From: Chloroflexota bacterium
GTDB taxonomy: Bacteria > Chloroflexota > Dehalococcoidia > Lucifugimonadales > JADFKI01
DNA length: 9,760 nucleotides
Assembly (NCBI GenBank): GCA_022565015.1
Contig: JADFKI010000131.1
Span: 1-9,760, forward strand
Direction: 5' to 3'
In this document: piece by piece, positions 1 to 5,745 of the stretch
Position numbering within the stretch: the first letter of the stretch is position 1
Layout: each line of letters begins with the position of its first letter
The notes under the pieces: model-generated
Seen by the model: only the letters and a program-made list of their open reading frames with translations
Database searches by the model: none
Told to the model about the DNA's origin: nothing
Made by a program: the position numbers and the translations under genes

Positions 1-270
1 ATCCGTCGCCTCTGCCAGGGTCGAATACGAGAGTCATCGCAGCGCAGAGCGCCGCTACCTGTGACGCAAGCTCGCCGCAGGGAGTGGGAAATACCCTCAA
101 ACGCCACGCCAAGCTCAAATCAGCTCGGGCACAATGCAGCCCCCTATTACCAGACCGGAACTTTCAGGCGCTGGCCAGCCTTCTCAGCCATGCTCGCCAT
201 CGGCTGCATTCGGAGGCTTATTCCGCTCTGAGAACCATATTGCCGTCCCTGGACGGGTCCTGTTCATAGA

Positions 271-1893
271 CTATGCAGTACGCCGCCTTCTCATAAAGAA
301 AATGAGGCTGCCCGATGCGATCAGTACCAAGGCGGCCACCAGGCTTCCTTGAGCCAATCGAGGTATCGCGGTATCCCCCACACTTGGAGACCTCGGCGCT
401 ACTACGACCGCCGCAGGCATGACCGCCTGACCATCGGGCGAAAGTACGAACCATACGTCGCCAAGGGTTTGACCGTTCGCATCGCCCGGCCTATCGTCGC
501 CTGCGAAGTAGTACAGTGGTTGGCTGTCATAAGTTACCTGTATAGAGCCGTCATCTCGAACGGTGGTGCCTAATAGACCGGCGGAAGCGCCGTCTCCGGC
601 CACTGGGTCGCCTGATGTGAGTAATGGCGGCCACTGCTCGGCACACCCCCCTTCGCAATTCGACGTGTTAGGCTCGTCGGGCGTGAACAGGTAAAGGGTG
701 CGGCCGCTGTGATCAGAGAGGATGTCCCCAAATTCAGCGTTCTCCGAAACGTTGACGGCGGCATCCGTCTGAATAGGGCCGCCGAATACTGACAAAACCC
801 ACCAATTATTGATGGTCTGACCTTTCGTATCACCCGGTTTATCGTCTCCGGCGAAATAATAGAGGGGCCAACCGTTAAACGAGACTTGCGTGGAACCATC
901 GCCTCGCGTCATGGTTGTTATAAGGTCGGCATTCAAGCCCTCAGCGCCCCCTGGTGTGCCTTCAGTCAATAGCGGAGGCCATGCGAGGGCACACCCTCCC
1001 GCGCAGTTCGACACGTCGCGCTCGTCGGGAGTGAACAGATAGAGCGTGCGGCCGGTGCTCTCGTCAATGAGAATGCCCCCTAGCTCCGCATCATCGGTCA
1101 GGCCGACGACGGCGTCGGTCTGAACAGGCCCTCCGAACTCGGAGATCACCCACCAATTATTGACGGCCTGGCCATTCGTGTCCCCGGGCTTATCGTCGTT
1201 CGCGAAGTAGTAGACGGGCCAACCATTGAAGGTCACTTGCGTTGAACCGTCATCGCGCGTGATCGTGCCCAGCCGACCGGCGTTTACCCCATCGCCGGCT
1301 ACGGGGTCTCCAACTGTCAGCAGAGGAGGCCACGCCCGGGCACACCCGCCGGCGCAGTTAGATACGTCGCGCTCGTCAGGCGTGAAAAGATATTGAGTTC
1401 TTCCGCTATGATCGACGAGGATCGTCCCCAGGGAGGCGTCTTCGCCAATGTTCACCAGAGCGTTGGATTGTATCGGCCCTCCGAACTCCGAGACTACCCA
1501 CCAGTTATCGATAGCCTGCCCGTTGGTATCTCCAGGAGCCTCGTCACTGACGAAGTAGTAGAGAGGCCAGCCGTTGAATGTGACCTGCGTGCCTCCGTCA
1601 TCCCGGGCAATGGTCCCCAGACGTCCCTCGTCTACACCCTCGCCGGCCACCGGGTCCCCGTCTGTCAACAGGGGTGGCCAGGCGGTCGCGCATCCGCCTG
1701 AGCAATTAGACTTTTCACGCTCGTCATTCATGAATAGATAGAGCGTATTGCCGTCCGCATCCGCGAGAATGCTGCCTAATTCAGCGTCCACTGCCAGGCT
1801 TACCATAGCCACTCCCTGGGCTTGGGCGGCCGATGCAGCGAGCGACATAAGTACGGTTAGAGCCAGAATCGAGAGCAGTTTAAATTTCCACAT
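271..1893 (-). CDS. Secreted, membrane-anchored protein with four COG4315/PF03640-type repeats
   Basis: This 540-residue protein begins with a signal peptide (MWKFKLL then a hydrophobic run; likely cleavage after A23-Q24-A25). Four tandem copies follow of the domain known as 'secreted repeat of unknown function' (PF03640, COG4315), at about residues 35-143, 151-258, 266-375 and 385-490. Each has YLF..D, SNC.GGCA..WPPLL and QPLYYF or GWPLYYF..D..PGDTNGQ; the YLF motifs lie at 52, 168, 285 and 401, a period of 116-117 residues. Each copy keeps two cysteines (C64/C68 in copy 1). The C-terminus has a PSVGDTAIP stretch, one membrane helix (about 514-534) and RRRR, like a cell-surface anchor. The start at 1893 is chosen because AGGAG lies 12 nt upstream and the signal peptide begins there; the frame stays open to 2160, but that part runs into an unrelated repeat element. 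The molecular function of the family is unknown; a role in cell-envelope redox or metal binding would be a guess. Confidence 0.9.
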   Translation of the reverse strand: MWKFKLLSILALTVLMSLAASAAQAQGVAMVSLAVDAELGSILADADGNTLYLFMNDEREKSNCSGGCATAWPPLLTDGDPVAGEGVDEGRLGTIARDDGGTQVTFNGWPLYYFVSDEAPGDTNGQAIDNWWVVSEFGGPIQSNALVNIGEDASLGTILVDHSGRTQYLFTPDERDVSNCAGGCARAWPPLLTVGDPVAGDGVNAGRLGTITRDDGSTQVTFNGWPVYYFANDDKPGDTNGQAVNNWWVISEFGGPVQTDAVVGLTDDAELGGILIDESTGRTLYLFTPDERDVSNCAGGCALAWPPLLTEGTPGGAEGLNADLITTMTRGDGSTQVSFNGWPLYYFAGDDKPGDTKGQTINNWWVLSVFGGPIQTDAAVNVSENAEFGDILSDHSGRTLYLFTPDEPNTSNCEGGCAEQWPPLLTSGDPVAGDGASAGLLGTTVRDDGSIQVTYDSQPLYYFAGDDRPGDANGQTLGDVWFVLSPDGQAVMPAAVVVAPRSPSVGDTAIPRLAQGSLVAALVLIASGSLIFFMRRRRTA

Positions 1894-1935
1894 CGTAACT
1901 GTTTTCTCCTGTAAGGCGGAGAGAGCTGCCTCATC

Positions 1936-2036
1936 CACGAATTTCTTGGTGCCGAATAGAAGCACAGAATCCCGGCTCCACGAATTGGGCATGAATTCTG
2001 CGCACCCACCCCACCATACGAAGCAGAGCACGAATT
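1936..2036 (-). promoter_or_regulatory. Cluster of four AATTCRTG octamers upstream of the repeat-protein gene
   Basis: Read on the minus strand, AATTCGTG occurs at 2029-2036, 1979-1986 and 1936-1943, and AATTCATG at 1990-1997. All lie within 145 nt upstream of the start at 1893 and all face the same way. The middle two are 11 bp apart start to start, about one helical turn. Four near-identical octamers in 101 nt is more than expected by chance, so they may be half-sites of a regulator controlling the secreted repeat protein. No regulator gene is adjacent and the sites do not match a binding motif I know. Confidence 0.35.
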
Positions 2037-2076
2037 GGATCAACCTGATGCTTAATTTATTACCTCGAACGTCTTT

Positions 2077-2243
2077 GAGCCTATCCGAAAACTGCCACGA
2101 ATGGTTCGACAAGCTCACCACGAACGGGCAATCTTTCGTTCGTCCTGTCCGACTCTTCAAACAGAATATCTTCGGACTCCGCTTCTGCGGAGAGTACTGT
2201 CGAAGGACCGTAAAACGTCAAATCAAGGTTTTCGGATAGGCTC
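2077..2243. mobile_element. MITE-like element with 16-bp terminal inverted repeats
   Basis: GAGCCTATCCGAAAAC at 2077-2092 is repeated as its exact reverse complement at 2228-2243, giving a 167-bp unit with perfect 16-bp ends and no transposase. Inside are a REP-like segment (2095-2128) and a nested stem-loop: CTCCGC (2177-2182) pairs with GCGGAG (2187-2192) around TTCT, with outer arms CTTCG (2170-2174) and CGAAG (2201-2205). The GAGCC...GAAAAC ends look like terminal repeats of a DNA transposon, so a non-autonomous derivative is the natural reading. No clear target-site duplication is visible (TTT on the left, TTA on the right). It lies between two divergent genes and may affect their expression. 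Confidence 0.7.
2095..2128. repeat. REP-like segment of the TTCGACAAGCTCACC type
   Basis: The segment contains TTCGACAAGCTCACC flanked by CCACGAATGG on the left and CACGAACGGG on the right. Sequences of the form CGTTCGTGGTGAGCTTGTCG are, from general knowledge, abundant dispersed intergenic repeats in many environmental bacterial genomes. On the minus strand it translates to SLSNH-type residues that commonly appear in spurious hypothetical proteins. It sits just inside the left end of the inverted-repeat element, so it is either part of that element or was inserted into it. Confidence 0.55.
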
Positions 2244-2261
2244 TTAATGCTCCCCTGAATC

Positions 2262-2284
2262 AAAAAATTGGGTCTGCTTGACCC
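2262..2284 (-). terminator. Possible weak intrinsic terminator, minus strand
   Basis: On the minus strand GGGTC (2284-2280) and GACCC (2274-2270) pair around the loop AAGCA, followed by AATTTTTT. This has the shape of a rho-independent terminator, but the stem is only 5 bp. No minus-strand gene lies upstream of it, so it may block antisense transcription or may be incidental. Confidence 0.3.
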
Positions 2285-2450
2285 GACCTACATATTGGCC
2301 GCCGCTTCCAGCGGTCCGCGGAAAAGATGCGGAGCGACGTGAACGTGATTAGCCTCCGCCATGCCCGCAGTCTTCTTGGTCCTCGATCCTATGTAGCTGG
2401 GATGAAGCGAGCTATCCCGCATTGCGTCATTCGCGAGAGTCTCTCCATCA

Positions 2451-2459
2451 TGCTAAAAT
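2451..2459 (+). promoter_or_regulatory. Extended -10 element (TGCTAAAAT) before the 55-residue gene
   Basis: TG-C-TAAAAT at 2451-2459 matches an extended -10 box. Its distance to the ATG at 2469 (9 nt between box and start codon) would put the transcription start at or within a few bases of the start codon, which suggests a leaderless mRNA. No good -35 lies at 17-18 nt upstream, as often tolerated with extended -10 promoters. The absence of a Shine-Dalgarno sequence before the ATG agrees with this reading. Confidence 0.4.
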
Positions 2460-2468
2460 CCGACCGTC

Positions 2469-2636
2469 ATGCGTTCGACTTGGATTGTTCAACTTGTTAT
2501 TTTAGGTGTAACGGTCTTGGTTTTCCGACGTGTTCTAGACGAAACCGGGCCGGCAATCGCCATCGTAGTCGGTGCAGCCACCTTCCTCGTGCCGACTATT
2601 ATCTGGGCGCGAATACAGCGCAAGGACACGGACTAG
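2469..2636 (+). CDS. Small two-helix membrane protein, 55 residues
   Basis: The reading frame begins MRSTWIVQLV and ends RIQRKDTD. Residues about 5-19 (WIVQLVILGVTVLVF) and 29-47 (AIAIVVGAATFLVPTIIWA) are strongly hydrophobic and separated by the charged turn RRVLDETGP, so it looks like a helical hairpin in the inner membrane with a charged C-terminal tail. A stop codon in frame at 2454-2456 makes the ATG at 2469 the only reasonable start. There is no Shine-Dalgarno sequence, but an extended -10 lies just upstream, consistent with a leaderless transcript. The next small membrane protein gene follows 116 nt downstream on the same strand. I do not recognise the family. The distinct hydrophobic pattern with a polar turn and basic tail argues against a random frame. 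Confidence 0.6.
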   Translation: MRSTWIVQLVILGVTVLVFRRVLDETGPAIAIVVGAATFLVPTIIWARIQRKDTD

Positions 2637-2752
2637 CCGCTAACCTTGGCTGAAGCCCCGCCCGATTTCTTGATGCTAAAAAACCCACAGCCTGGCTAAA
2701 GTCATCCAAAAACGTGAGCAGGCATATTCTTCGATGATCTGGGGAGACCTAT

Positions 2753-3094
2753 TTGTCGTTCAGCGAGACGTTTGATTTCTCGACCATTTTCTACGTAGGT
2801 TACGCTGTTTACCTCAGCGTTACTTCGGTGGTATCGGTGTTCTGGATAGTATTTGCCCGCAGACACCGTCCAGCGGCCACGGGCTCATCGTCTGGAGTGG
2901 TGAAGACGATCCTGAAATTCCAATACATGCTGGTGTACTCTCTATTGAAGTGGGGGAGGTCTTCCGCCGGTCCGCCTCCGGTACGTCCCAGCTACAGGCA
3001 GATTTTCACGATAGCCGGGACCACAGGGGTTGCTCTGGCCACTGTAAGTGGGATTATCGTGGTCTCCTTACAGTGGGTGGAAAGCCTGGCTTGA
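2753..3094 (+). CDS. Predicted small inner-membrane protein, 113 residues
   Basis: The product has a first membrane helix at about residues 12-35 (FYVGYAVY...WIVF) followed by ARRHR, a weaker hydrophobic or amphipathic stretch at 53-67, a proline-rich linker GPPPVRPSYR, and a second membrane helix at about 84-106. Positive charges after helix 1 and before helix 2 suggest both termini face outward and the middle is cytoplasmic. The start is TTG at 2753, supported by GGGGAG at 2741-2746 with a 6-nt spacer; the nearby ATG at 2734 is in another frame and stops quickly. I do not recognise the family. It lies between the 55-residue membrane protein and the RAM-domain protein, with 322 nt of untranslated sequence after it, so it is probably not cotranscribed with the latter. 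Confidence 0.65.
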   Translation: MSFSETFDFSTIFYVGYAVYLSVTSVVSVFWIVFARRHRPAATGSSSGVVKTILKFQYMLVYSLLKWGRSSAGPPPVRPSYRQIFTIAGTTGVALATVSGIIVVSLQWVESLA

Positions 3095-3416
3095 AGCCGC
3101 ATAGCTCGGGCCGGAATCAGAAATTCCATTTCCCGAAAAGATACATTCTGAAAAGGCTTTTGCCTTCTGCGGAATGCCGCCCCGCAAGCCCTCGGACGGA
3201 CAGCGTATATACATGCTCCCGACTTGAGCAACGCGCTTACTGTCCGCCAAACGCCTTCTGGGTGCCTTCGTAATATGAGCCTTGCCCTTACTTGACCCAC
3301 CACTTGATTCGGAACAAGACCGGTATCAGTTGACACCCAAAAGATCTGCTCCTAAAATGCGAGAGTCTGCCCACGTAGTTAAGGTTTGCATCGCCAAAAT
3401 ACGACACAGATTTGAC
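3095..3416. other. Gene-free stretch with three small hairpins and a promoter
   Basis: No credible gene is present between the small membrane protein and the RAM-domain gene. Three short perfect hairpins lie within 70 nt: GGAAT/ATTCC (3113-3127), AAGGC/GCCTT around TTTT (3153-3166) and GCGG/CCGC around AATG (3169-3180). None is followed by a clear T-tract, so they are not convincing terminators; they may be remains of a dispersed repeat or a structured RNA. The right part carries the sigma-70 promoter at 3330-3358 and an untranslated leader of about 50 nt. Confidence 0.5.
3330..3358 (+). promoter_or_regulatory. Near-consensus sigma-70 promoter of the RAM-domain gene
   Basis: TTGACA at 3330-3335 and TAAAAT at 3353-3358 are separated by exactly 17 nt. 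Five of six -10 positions and all six -35 positions match consensus. Transcription should begin near 3365, leaving a leader of about 50 nt before the ATG at 3417. This is the best promoter in the window and suggests strong constitutive expression unless a repressor acts on it. Confidence 0.75.
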
Positions 3417-3656
3417 ATGACCACCAGAGCTTACATAATGATAGAGACGGCGGCGGGCAAGTCGAGGGATGTGATTAAGGCACTGAGCTCAATACCGGCT
3501 GTTGATGCGGCTAACGCCGTCACCGGTCCTTACGATGTAATCGTAGAGGTAACGGCCCAAGACCTTAATGAAATCGGAGACCTGGTCTCCCGCCGGGTCC
3601 ACACCATCAACGGAATCTCTCGCACCTTAACTTGCTTTGTCCTCGAAAGATCTTGA
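3417..3656 (+). CDS. Stand-alone Lrp/AsnC ligand-binding (RAM) domain protein
   Basis: The 79-residue product consists only of the AsnC_trans_reg fold (PF01037): a first beta strand AYIMIET (residues 5-11), helix SRDVIKALSSI, strand around VDAANAVTG, the conserved TGPYD (36-40) with strand VIVEVTA, helix LNEIGDLVSRRV and a closing strand SRTLTCFVLE. The DNA-binding helix-turn-helix found in full-length Lrp/AsnC regulators is absent. Such single-domain proteins form oligomers that bind small molecules, often amino acids; what this one binds cannot be told. The start at 3417 is the ATG that gives the family's usual length, although the frame is open further upstream. No Shine-Dalgarno sequence is obvious. 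It has its own promoter and is separated from the phosphate operon by a terminator, so it is probably a single-gene transcript. Confidence 0.88.
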   Translation: MTTRAYIMIETAAGKSRDVIKALSSIPAVDAANAVTGPYDVIVEVTAQDLNEIGDLVSRRVHTINGISRTLTCFVLERS

Positions 3657-3762
3657 GAGCCTTGTATCGCCTGAAAGGTGCGAGTGCGTCGTTGAAGCGT
3701 TTTTTCGGATTCGCCGCCATATCGCGACGTTACGGCTTGACACCCCCCACAGGAAGACCGGA

Positions 3763-3819
3763 ATGATATTTGTGAAAAAGCTGGGTGAAGAAGAATTTGC
3801 CATTAGAGTCGGCGTTTAG
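3763..3819 (+). CDS. Possible 18-residue leader peptide
   Basis: The short frame reads MIFVKKLGEEEFAIRVGV and stops at 3817-3819. AGGA at 3751-3754 lies 8 nt before the ATG, a good ribosome-binding arrangement. The intrinsic terminator begins about 70 nt downstream, so a leader-peptide and terminator arrangement ahead of the phosphate operon is conceivable. There is no run of a single regulatory amino acid, only EEE. The frame may be fortuitous. Confidence 0.25.
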   Translation: MIFVKKLGEEEFAIRVGV

Positions 3820-3889
3820 GCTTGGCATGCAGCTATGCAAAACACCAGTATGGCATAGCGGGCAAGGATCTGATTCTTACATTTTCACG

Positions 3890-3922
3890 GCCCTTCTCAT
3901 GTTGAGGAGGGTTTTCGTTTTT
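3890..3922 (+). terminator. Strong rho-independent terminator
   Basis: CCCTTCTC (3891-3898) pairs with GAGGAGGG (3904-3911) through eight base pairs including one G-U, around the loop ATGTT; G3890 can add a further wobble pair with T3912. The T-rich run TTTTCGTTTTT (3912-3922) follows directly. It ends the transcript of the RAM-domain gene 240 nt after its stop codon, or a separate short RNA from this region, and lies 98 nt before the PhoU-like start. Confidence 0.75.
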
Positions 3923-4020
3923 AGAGATATTAGCTCGGTTTTCATCGGCATGGCGTTCCCATGTGGGGTGAAATTGCGGCAAATGGTCCGTTCGACTACC
4001 CAAGCACTGTGAGGTGAGCT

Positions 4021-4653
4021 GTGCGATTCTCGTTGTCGTTTCTCCCAAAGGAGAACAGGTTCTTCTTTTTGCTTCATCAGAGCGCGGTGAATATTCAGGC
4101 GGTGGCCTCCAAGCTCCTGGATCTGATGGAGAACTTTGAAAACGTACCGGCCAAGGTGCAGGAGATCAAGGACCTGGAGGAGTTCGGAGACCAGATTATT
4201 CATGACATTACCAATTCACTCCACCGTACTTTCGTGACCCCCATCGATCGCGAGGACATACTCGCGCTTTCAGGCAGGTTAGACGATGTAGTTGATGCCA
4301 TCGATGAGGCGGCGAGATATACCTTGGAGTACAAGATCGTAAAGCCCACGGAACACGCGATACTGCTGAGTACTATTATCGTGAAGTGCGCCGATGAACT
4401 CGAACTGGCCATGAGCCTGCTCTCCGGGGGAAAATCGAAACTCAAAGAAATCCTACCCATCACCGTGGAGATCAACCGCCTGGAAAACGAAGCGGACCAG
4501 GCGGCCAGCCGCGCCATGGGCGAGCTCTTTACCAATTCAGATGTGATCGAGATCTTGAAATGGCGTGATATTTACAATGACCTCGAAGAGGCTACCGACC
4601 GTGCCGAAGACGCGGCGAACGTGCTAGAAGGAATCGTGATTAAGCACTCATGA
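4021..4653 (+). CDS. PhoU-like DUF47 (TIGR00153) phosphate transport regulator
   Basis: The 210-residue, all-helical product matches the DUF47/PhoU-like family that accompanies PiT transporters. Family hallmarks are the N-terminal PKENRFFFLLHQSAVNI, FVTPIDREDI (residues 71-80), LDDVVDAIDEAA (88-98) and the C-terminal WRDIYNDLEEATDRAEDAANVLE. Acidic/His clusters typical of PhoU metal sites are present (E53/E54, D57, H61-D62; E155, E157, D159). In characterised systems such proteins sit at the cytoplasmic side of the membrane and modulate phosphate import; that role is inferred here. The start is GTG at 4021, backed by GAGG at 4011-4014 with a 6-nt spacer. The PiT gene follows after 28 nt on the same strand, so the two are an operon. 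Family length is normal. Confidence 0.92.
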   Translation: MRFSLSFLPKENRFFFLLHQSAVNIQAVASKLLDLMENFENVPAKVQEIKDLEEFGDQIIHDITNSLHRTFVTPIDREDILALSGRLDDVVDAIDEAARYTLEYKIVKPTEHAILLSTIIVKCADELELAMSLLSGGKSKLKEILPITVEINRLENEADQAASRAMGELFTNSDVIEILKWRDIYNDLEEATDRAEDAANVLEGIVIKHS

Positions 4654-4681
4654 CGTCGCTTGGTGGGTCCCAAACGCCCTA

Positions 4682-5683
4682 ATGCTCGACTCTACGTCGC
4701 TTACCTTCTTGATACTTGTTGTACTGGTTGCAGTAGTCTTTGATTTTGCTAATGGCTTCAACGATGCGGCAAACGCCATAGCCACGGTGGTGTCCACTCG
4801 AGTAATGTCGCCCCTGACAGCGGTGATAATGGCCGCTGGAATGAACTTCGTAGGTGCGATTTCGGGGACCGCCGTAGCCAAGGCAGTCGGGACTGGTGTC
4901 GTAGACCCTGAAGGCGTAACCCTGCTGACCGTGGCGGGCGGCGTGGCGGCAGCCGCTACGTGGGTGTTCGTCGCGACGCGATTCGGCATGCCCGTCAGTG
5001 GAAGCCACAGCTTGATCGCGGGGGTGGCGGGGGCCGGGATAGCCCAGGCGGGCTGGGGCGTCCTGGTTGAATCTGGAATACGTAAGATCCTTCTGGGCCT
5101 GGCGTTTTCACCGATACTCGGTTTGGCTGCGGGATTCGTGATAATGCTGACCATCTACTGGATCTTTCGCAGGGCAACACCAACTCTGATAACCGCTCTG
5201 TTCGGAAAGCTTCAAATCGGGACGGCAGCGGCCATGGCATTCAGTCACGGCTCCAATGACGCACAGAAGACGATGGGCATAATCACCCTGGCGCTCTTCG
5301 TGAACGGTAGGATAGATACCTTTGAAATCCCCCTCTGGGTCATCATTCTCTCCGCGTCCGTGATGGCGGCCGGGACATATCTCGGAGGGTCGCGTGTCAT
5401 TCGCACATTGGGGGTGAGAATAGTTGCGATGCGGCCTGTTAACGGGTTTGCTGCCGAAAGCGCCGCCGCCAGCATTATCGAGTTGGCAACGCGAACAGGA
5501 ATTCCCGTGAGCACCACTCATGTCATCACGTCGAGCATCATAGGAATGGGCTCCACGCGGCGTCTGTCTGCGGTACGCTGGGGGGTCGCCAAGGGCATCG
5601 TTTATGCGTGGATACTTACCTTCCCTGCGTGCGCGCTAATGGGCGCAGCACTCTTCCACCTGTTAAATCTGGTCACAGACTAG
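4682..5683 (+). CDS. PiT-family inorganic phosphate transporter
   Basis: This 333-residue polytopic membrane protein belongs to PF01384 (PHO4/PiT), which imports phosphate, generally as a metal-phosphate complex with protons or sodium. Both halves carry the signature: GFNDAANA at residues 25-32 and SHGSNDAQKT at 188-197. Both also carry the paired motif MPVSGSHSLIAG (103-114) and IPVSTTHVITSSIIG (274-288), reflecting the inverted internal duplication of the family. About ten hydrophobic segments are visible, and the length suits the short bacterial form without a large central loop. The ATG at 4682 has only a weak, distant GGTGGG upstream; translation is probably coupled to the PhoU-like gene ending 28 nt earlier. 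The pairing with DUF47 is the usual PiT arrangement. A selective phosphate role is well supported; sulfate permease activity, known in a few relatives, cannot be excluded. Confidence 0.95.
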   Translation: MLDSTSLTFLILVVLVAVVFDFANGFNDAANAIATVVSTRVMSPLTAVIMAAGMNFVGAISGTAVAKAVGTGVVDPEGVTLLTVAGGVAAAATWVFVATRFGMPVSGSHSLIAGVAGAGIAQAGWGVLVESGIRKILLGLAFSPILGLAAGFVIMLTIYWIFRRATPTLITALFGKLQIGTAAAMAFSHGSNDAQKTMGIITLALFVNGRIDTFEIPLWVIILSASVMAAGTYLGGSRVIRTLGVRIVAMRPVNGFAAESAAASIIELATRTGIPVSTTHVITSSIIGMGSTRRLSAVRWGVAKGIVYAWILTFPACALMGAALFHLLNLVTD

Positions 5684-5745
5684 GCCCGTCCCTTAAATTG
5701 CGGTGCGAAACAGGCAGTGTTTTCCATTGGAAATTTTCCCTGCTA

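Larger units (their letters stand above)
1894..2468. other. Intergenic region with operator-like octamers, MITE and palindromes
   Basis: This 575-nt stretch separates the divergent repeat-protein gene and the small membrane protein gene. It holds four copies of AATTCRTG just upstream of the minus-strand gene (1936-2036), a 167-bp inverted-repeat element (2077-2243) and a small GGGTC/GACCC stem-loop beside a run of A (2262-2284). The remainder (about 2285-2450) contains only short palindromes, such as CCGC/GCGG near 2300 and GGGAT/ATCCC near 2400-2420. I see no convincing gene in it. A clear -35/-10 pair for the minus-strand gene was not found. Confidence 0.6.
3657..4020. other. Intergenic leader region before the phosphate operon
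   Basis: This 364-nt region holds no long credible gene. It contains a TTGACA (3737-3742) without a well-placed -10, a short frame of 18 codons at 3763-3819 preceded by AGGA, a strong intrinsic terminator (3890-3922), and after it a weak promoter-like pair (TTGAGG 3902-3907, 18 nt, GATATT 3926-3931) that could drive the phosphate operon. Part of the region could encode an untranslated RNA ending at the terminator. Confidence 0.5.

Noticed and set aside
1..231. Partial gene entering from the left edge
   Set aside because: Frame 1 is open to a TGA at 229-231, but the translation is rich in R, S and P with no recognisable motif; chance openness is likely. The rest of 1-270 shows only a short CCGTCC/GGACGG palindrome near 243-256 and no T-tract.
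1894..2160. N-terminal extension of the secreted repeat protein by 89 residues, to an ATG at 2160
   Set aside because: The added residues run into the inverted-repeat element and its REP-like segment, and they place the signal peptide in the interior. The start at 1893 has AGGAG and a proper signal sequence.
2327..2653. 108-codon frame overlapping the 55-residue gene
   Set aside because: Its translation has no hydrophobic or domain pattern, while the alternate frame at 2469-2636 gives a clean two-helix protein.
3737..3771. Sigma-70 promoter starting with TTGACA
   Set aside because: The -35 is perfect, but the nearest -10-like bases (TGATAT, GATATT) lie 21-22 nt away, too far for a normal promoter.
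3785..4012. 75-codon frame before the PhoU-like gene
   Set aside because: It runs through the intrinsic terminator, lacks a credible product, and has no ribosome-binding site at its start.
5721..5737. Bidirectional terminator between the convergent PiT gene and remnant
   Set aside because: TTTCC/GGAAA around ATT followed by TTTT is only a 5-bp A+T-rich stem with a 3-nt loop, too weak to call.
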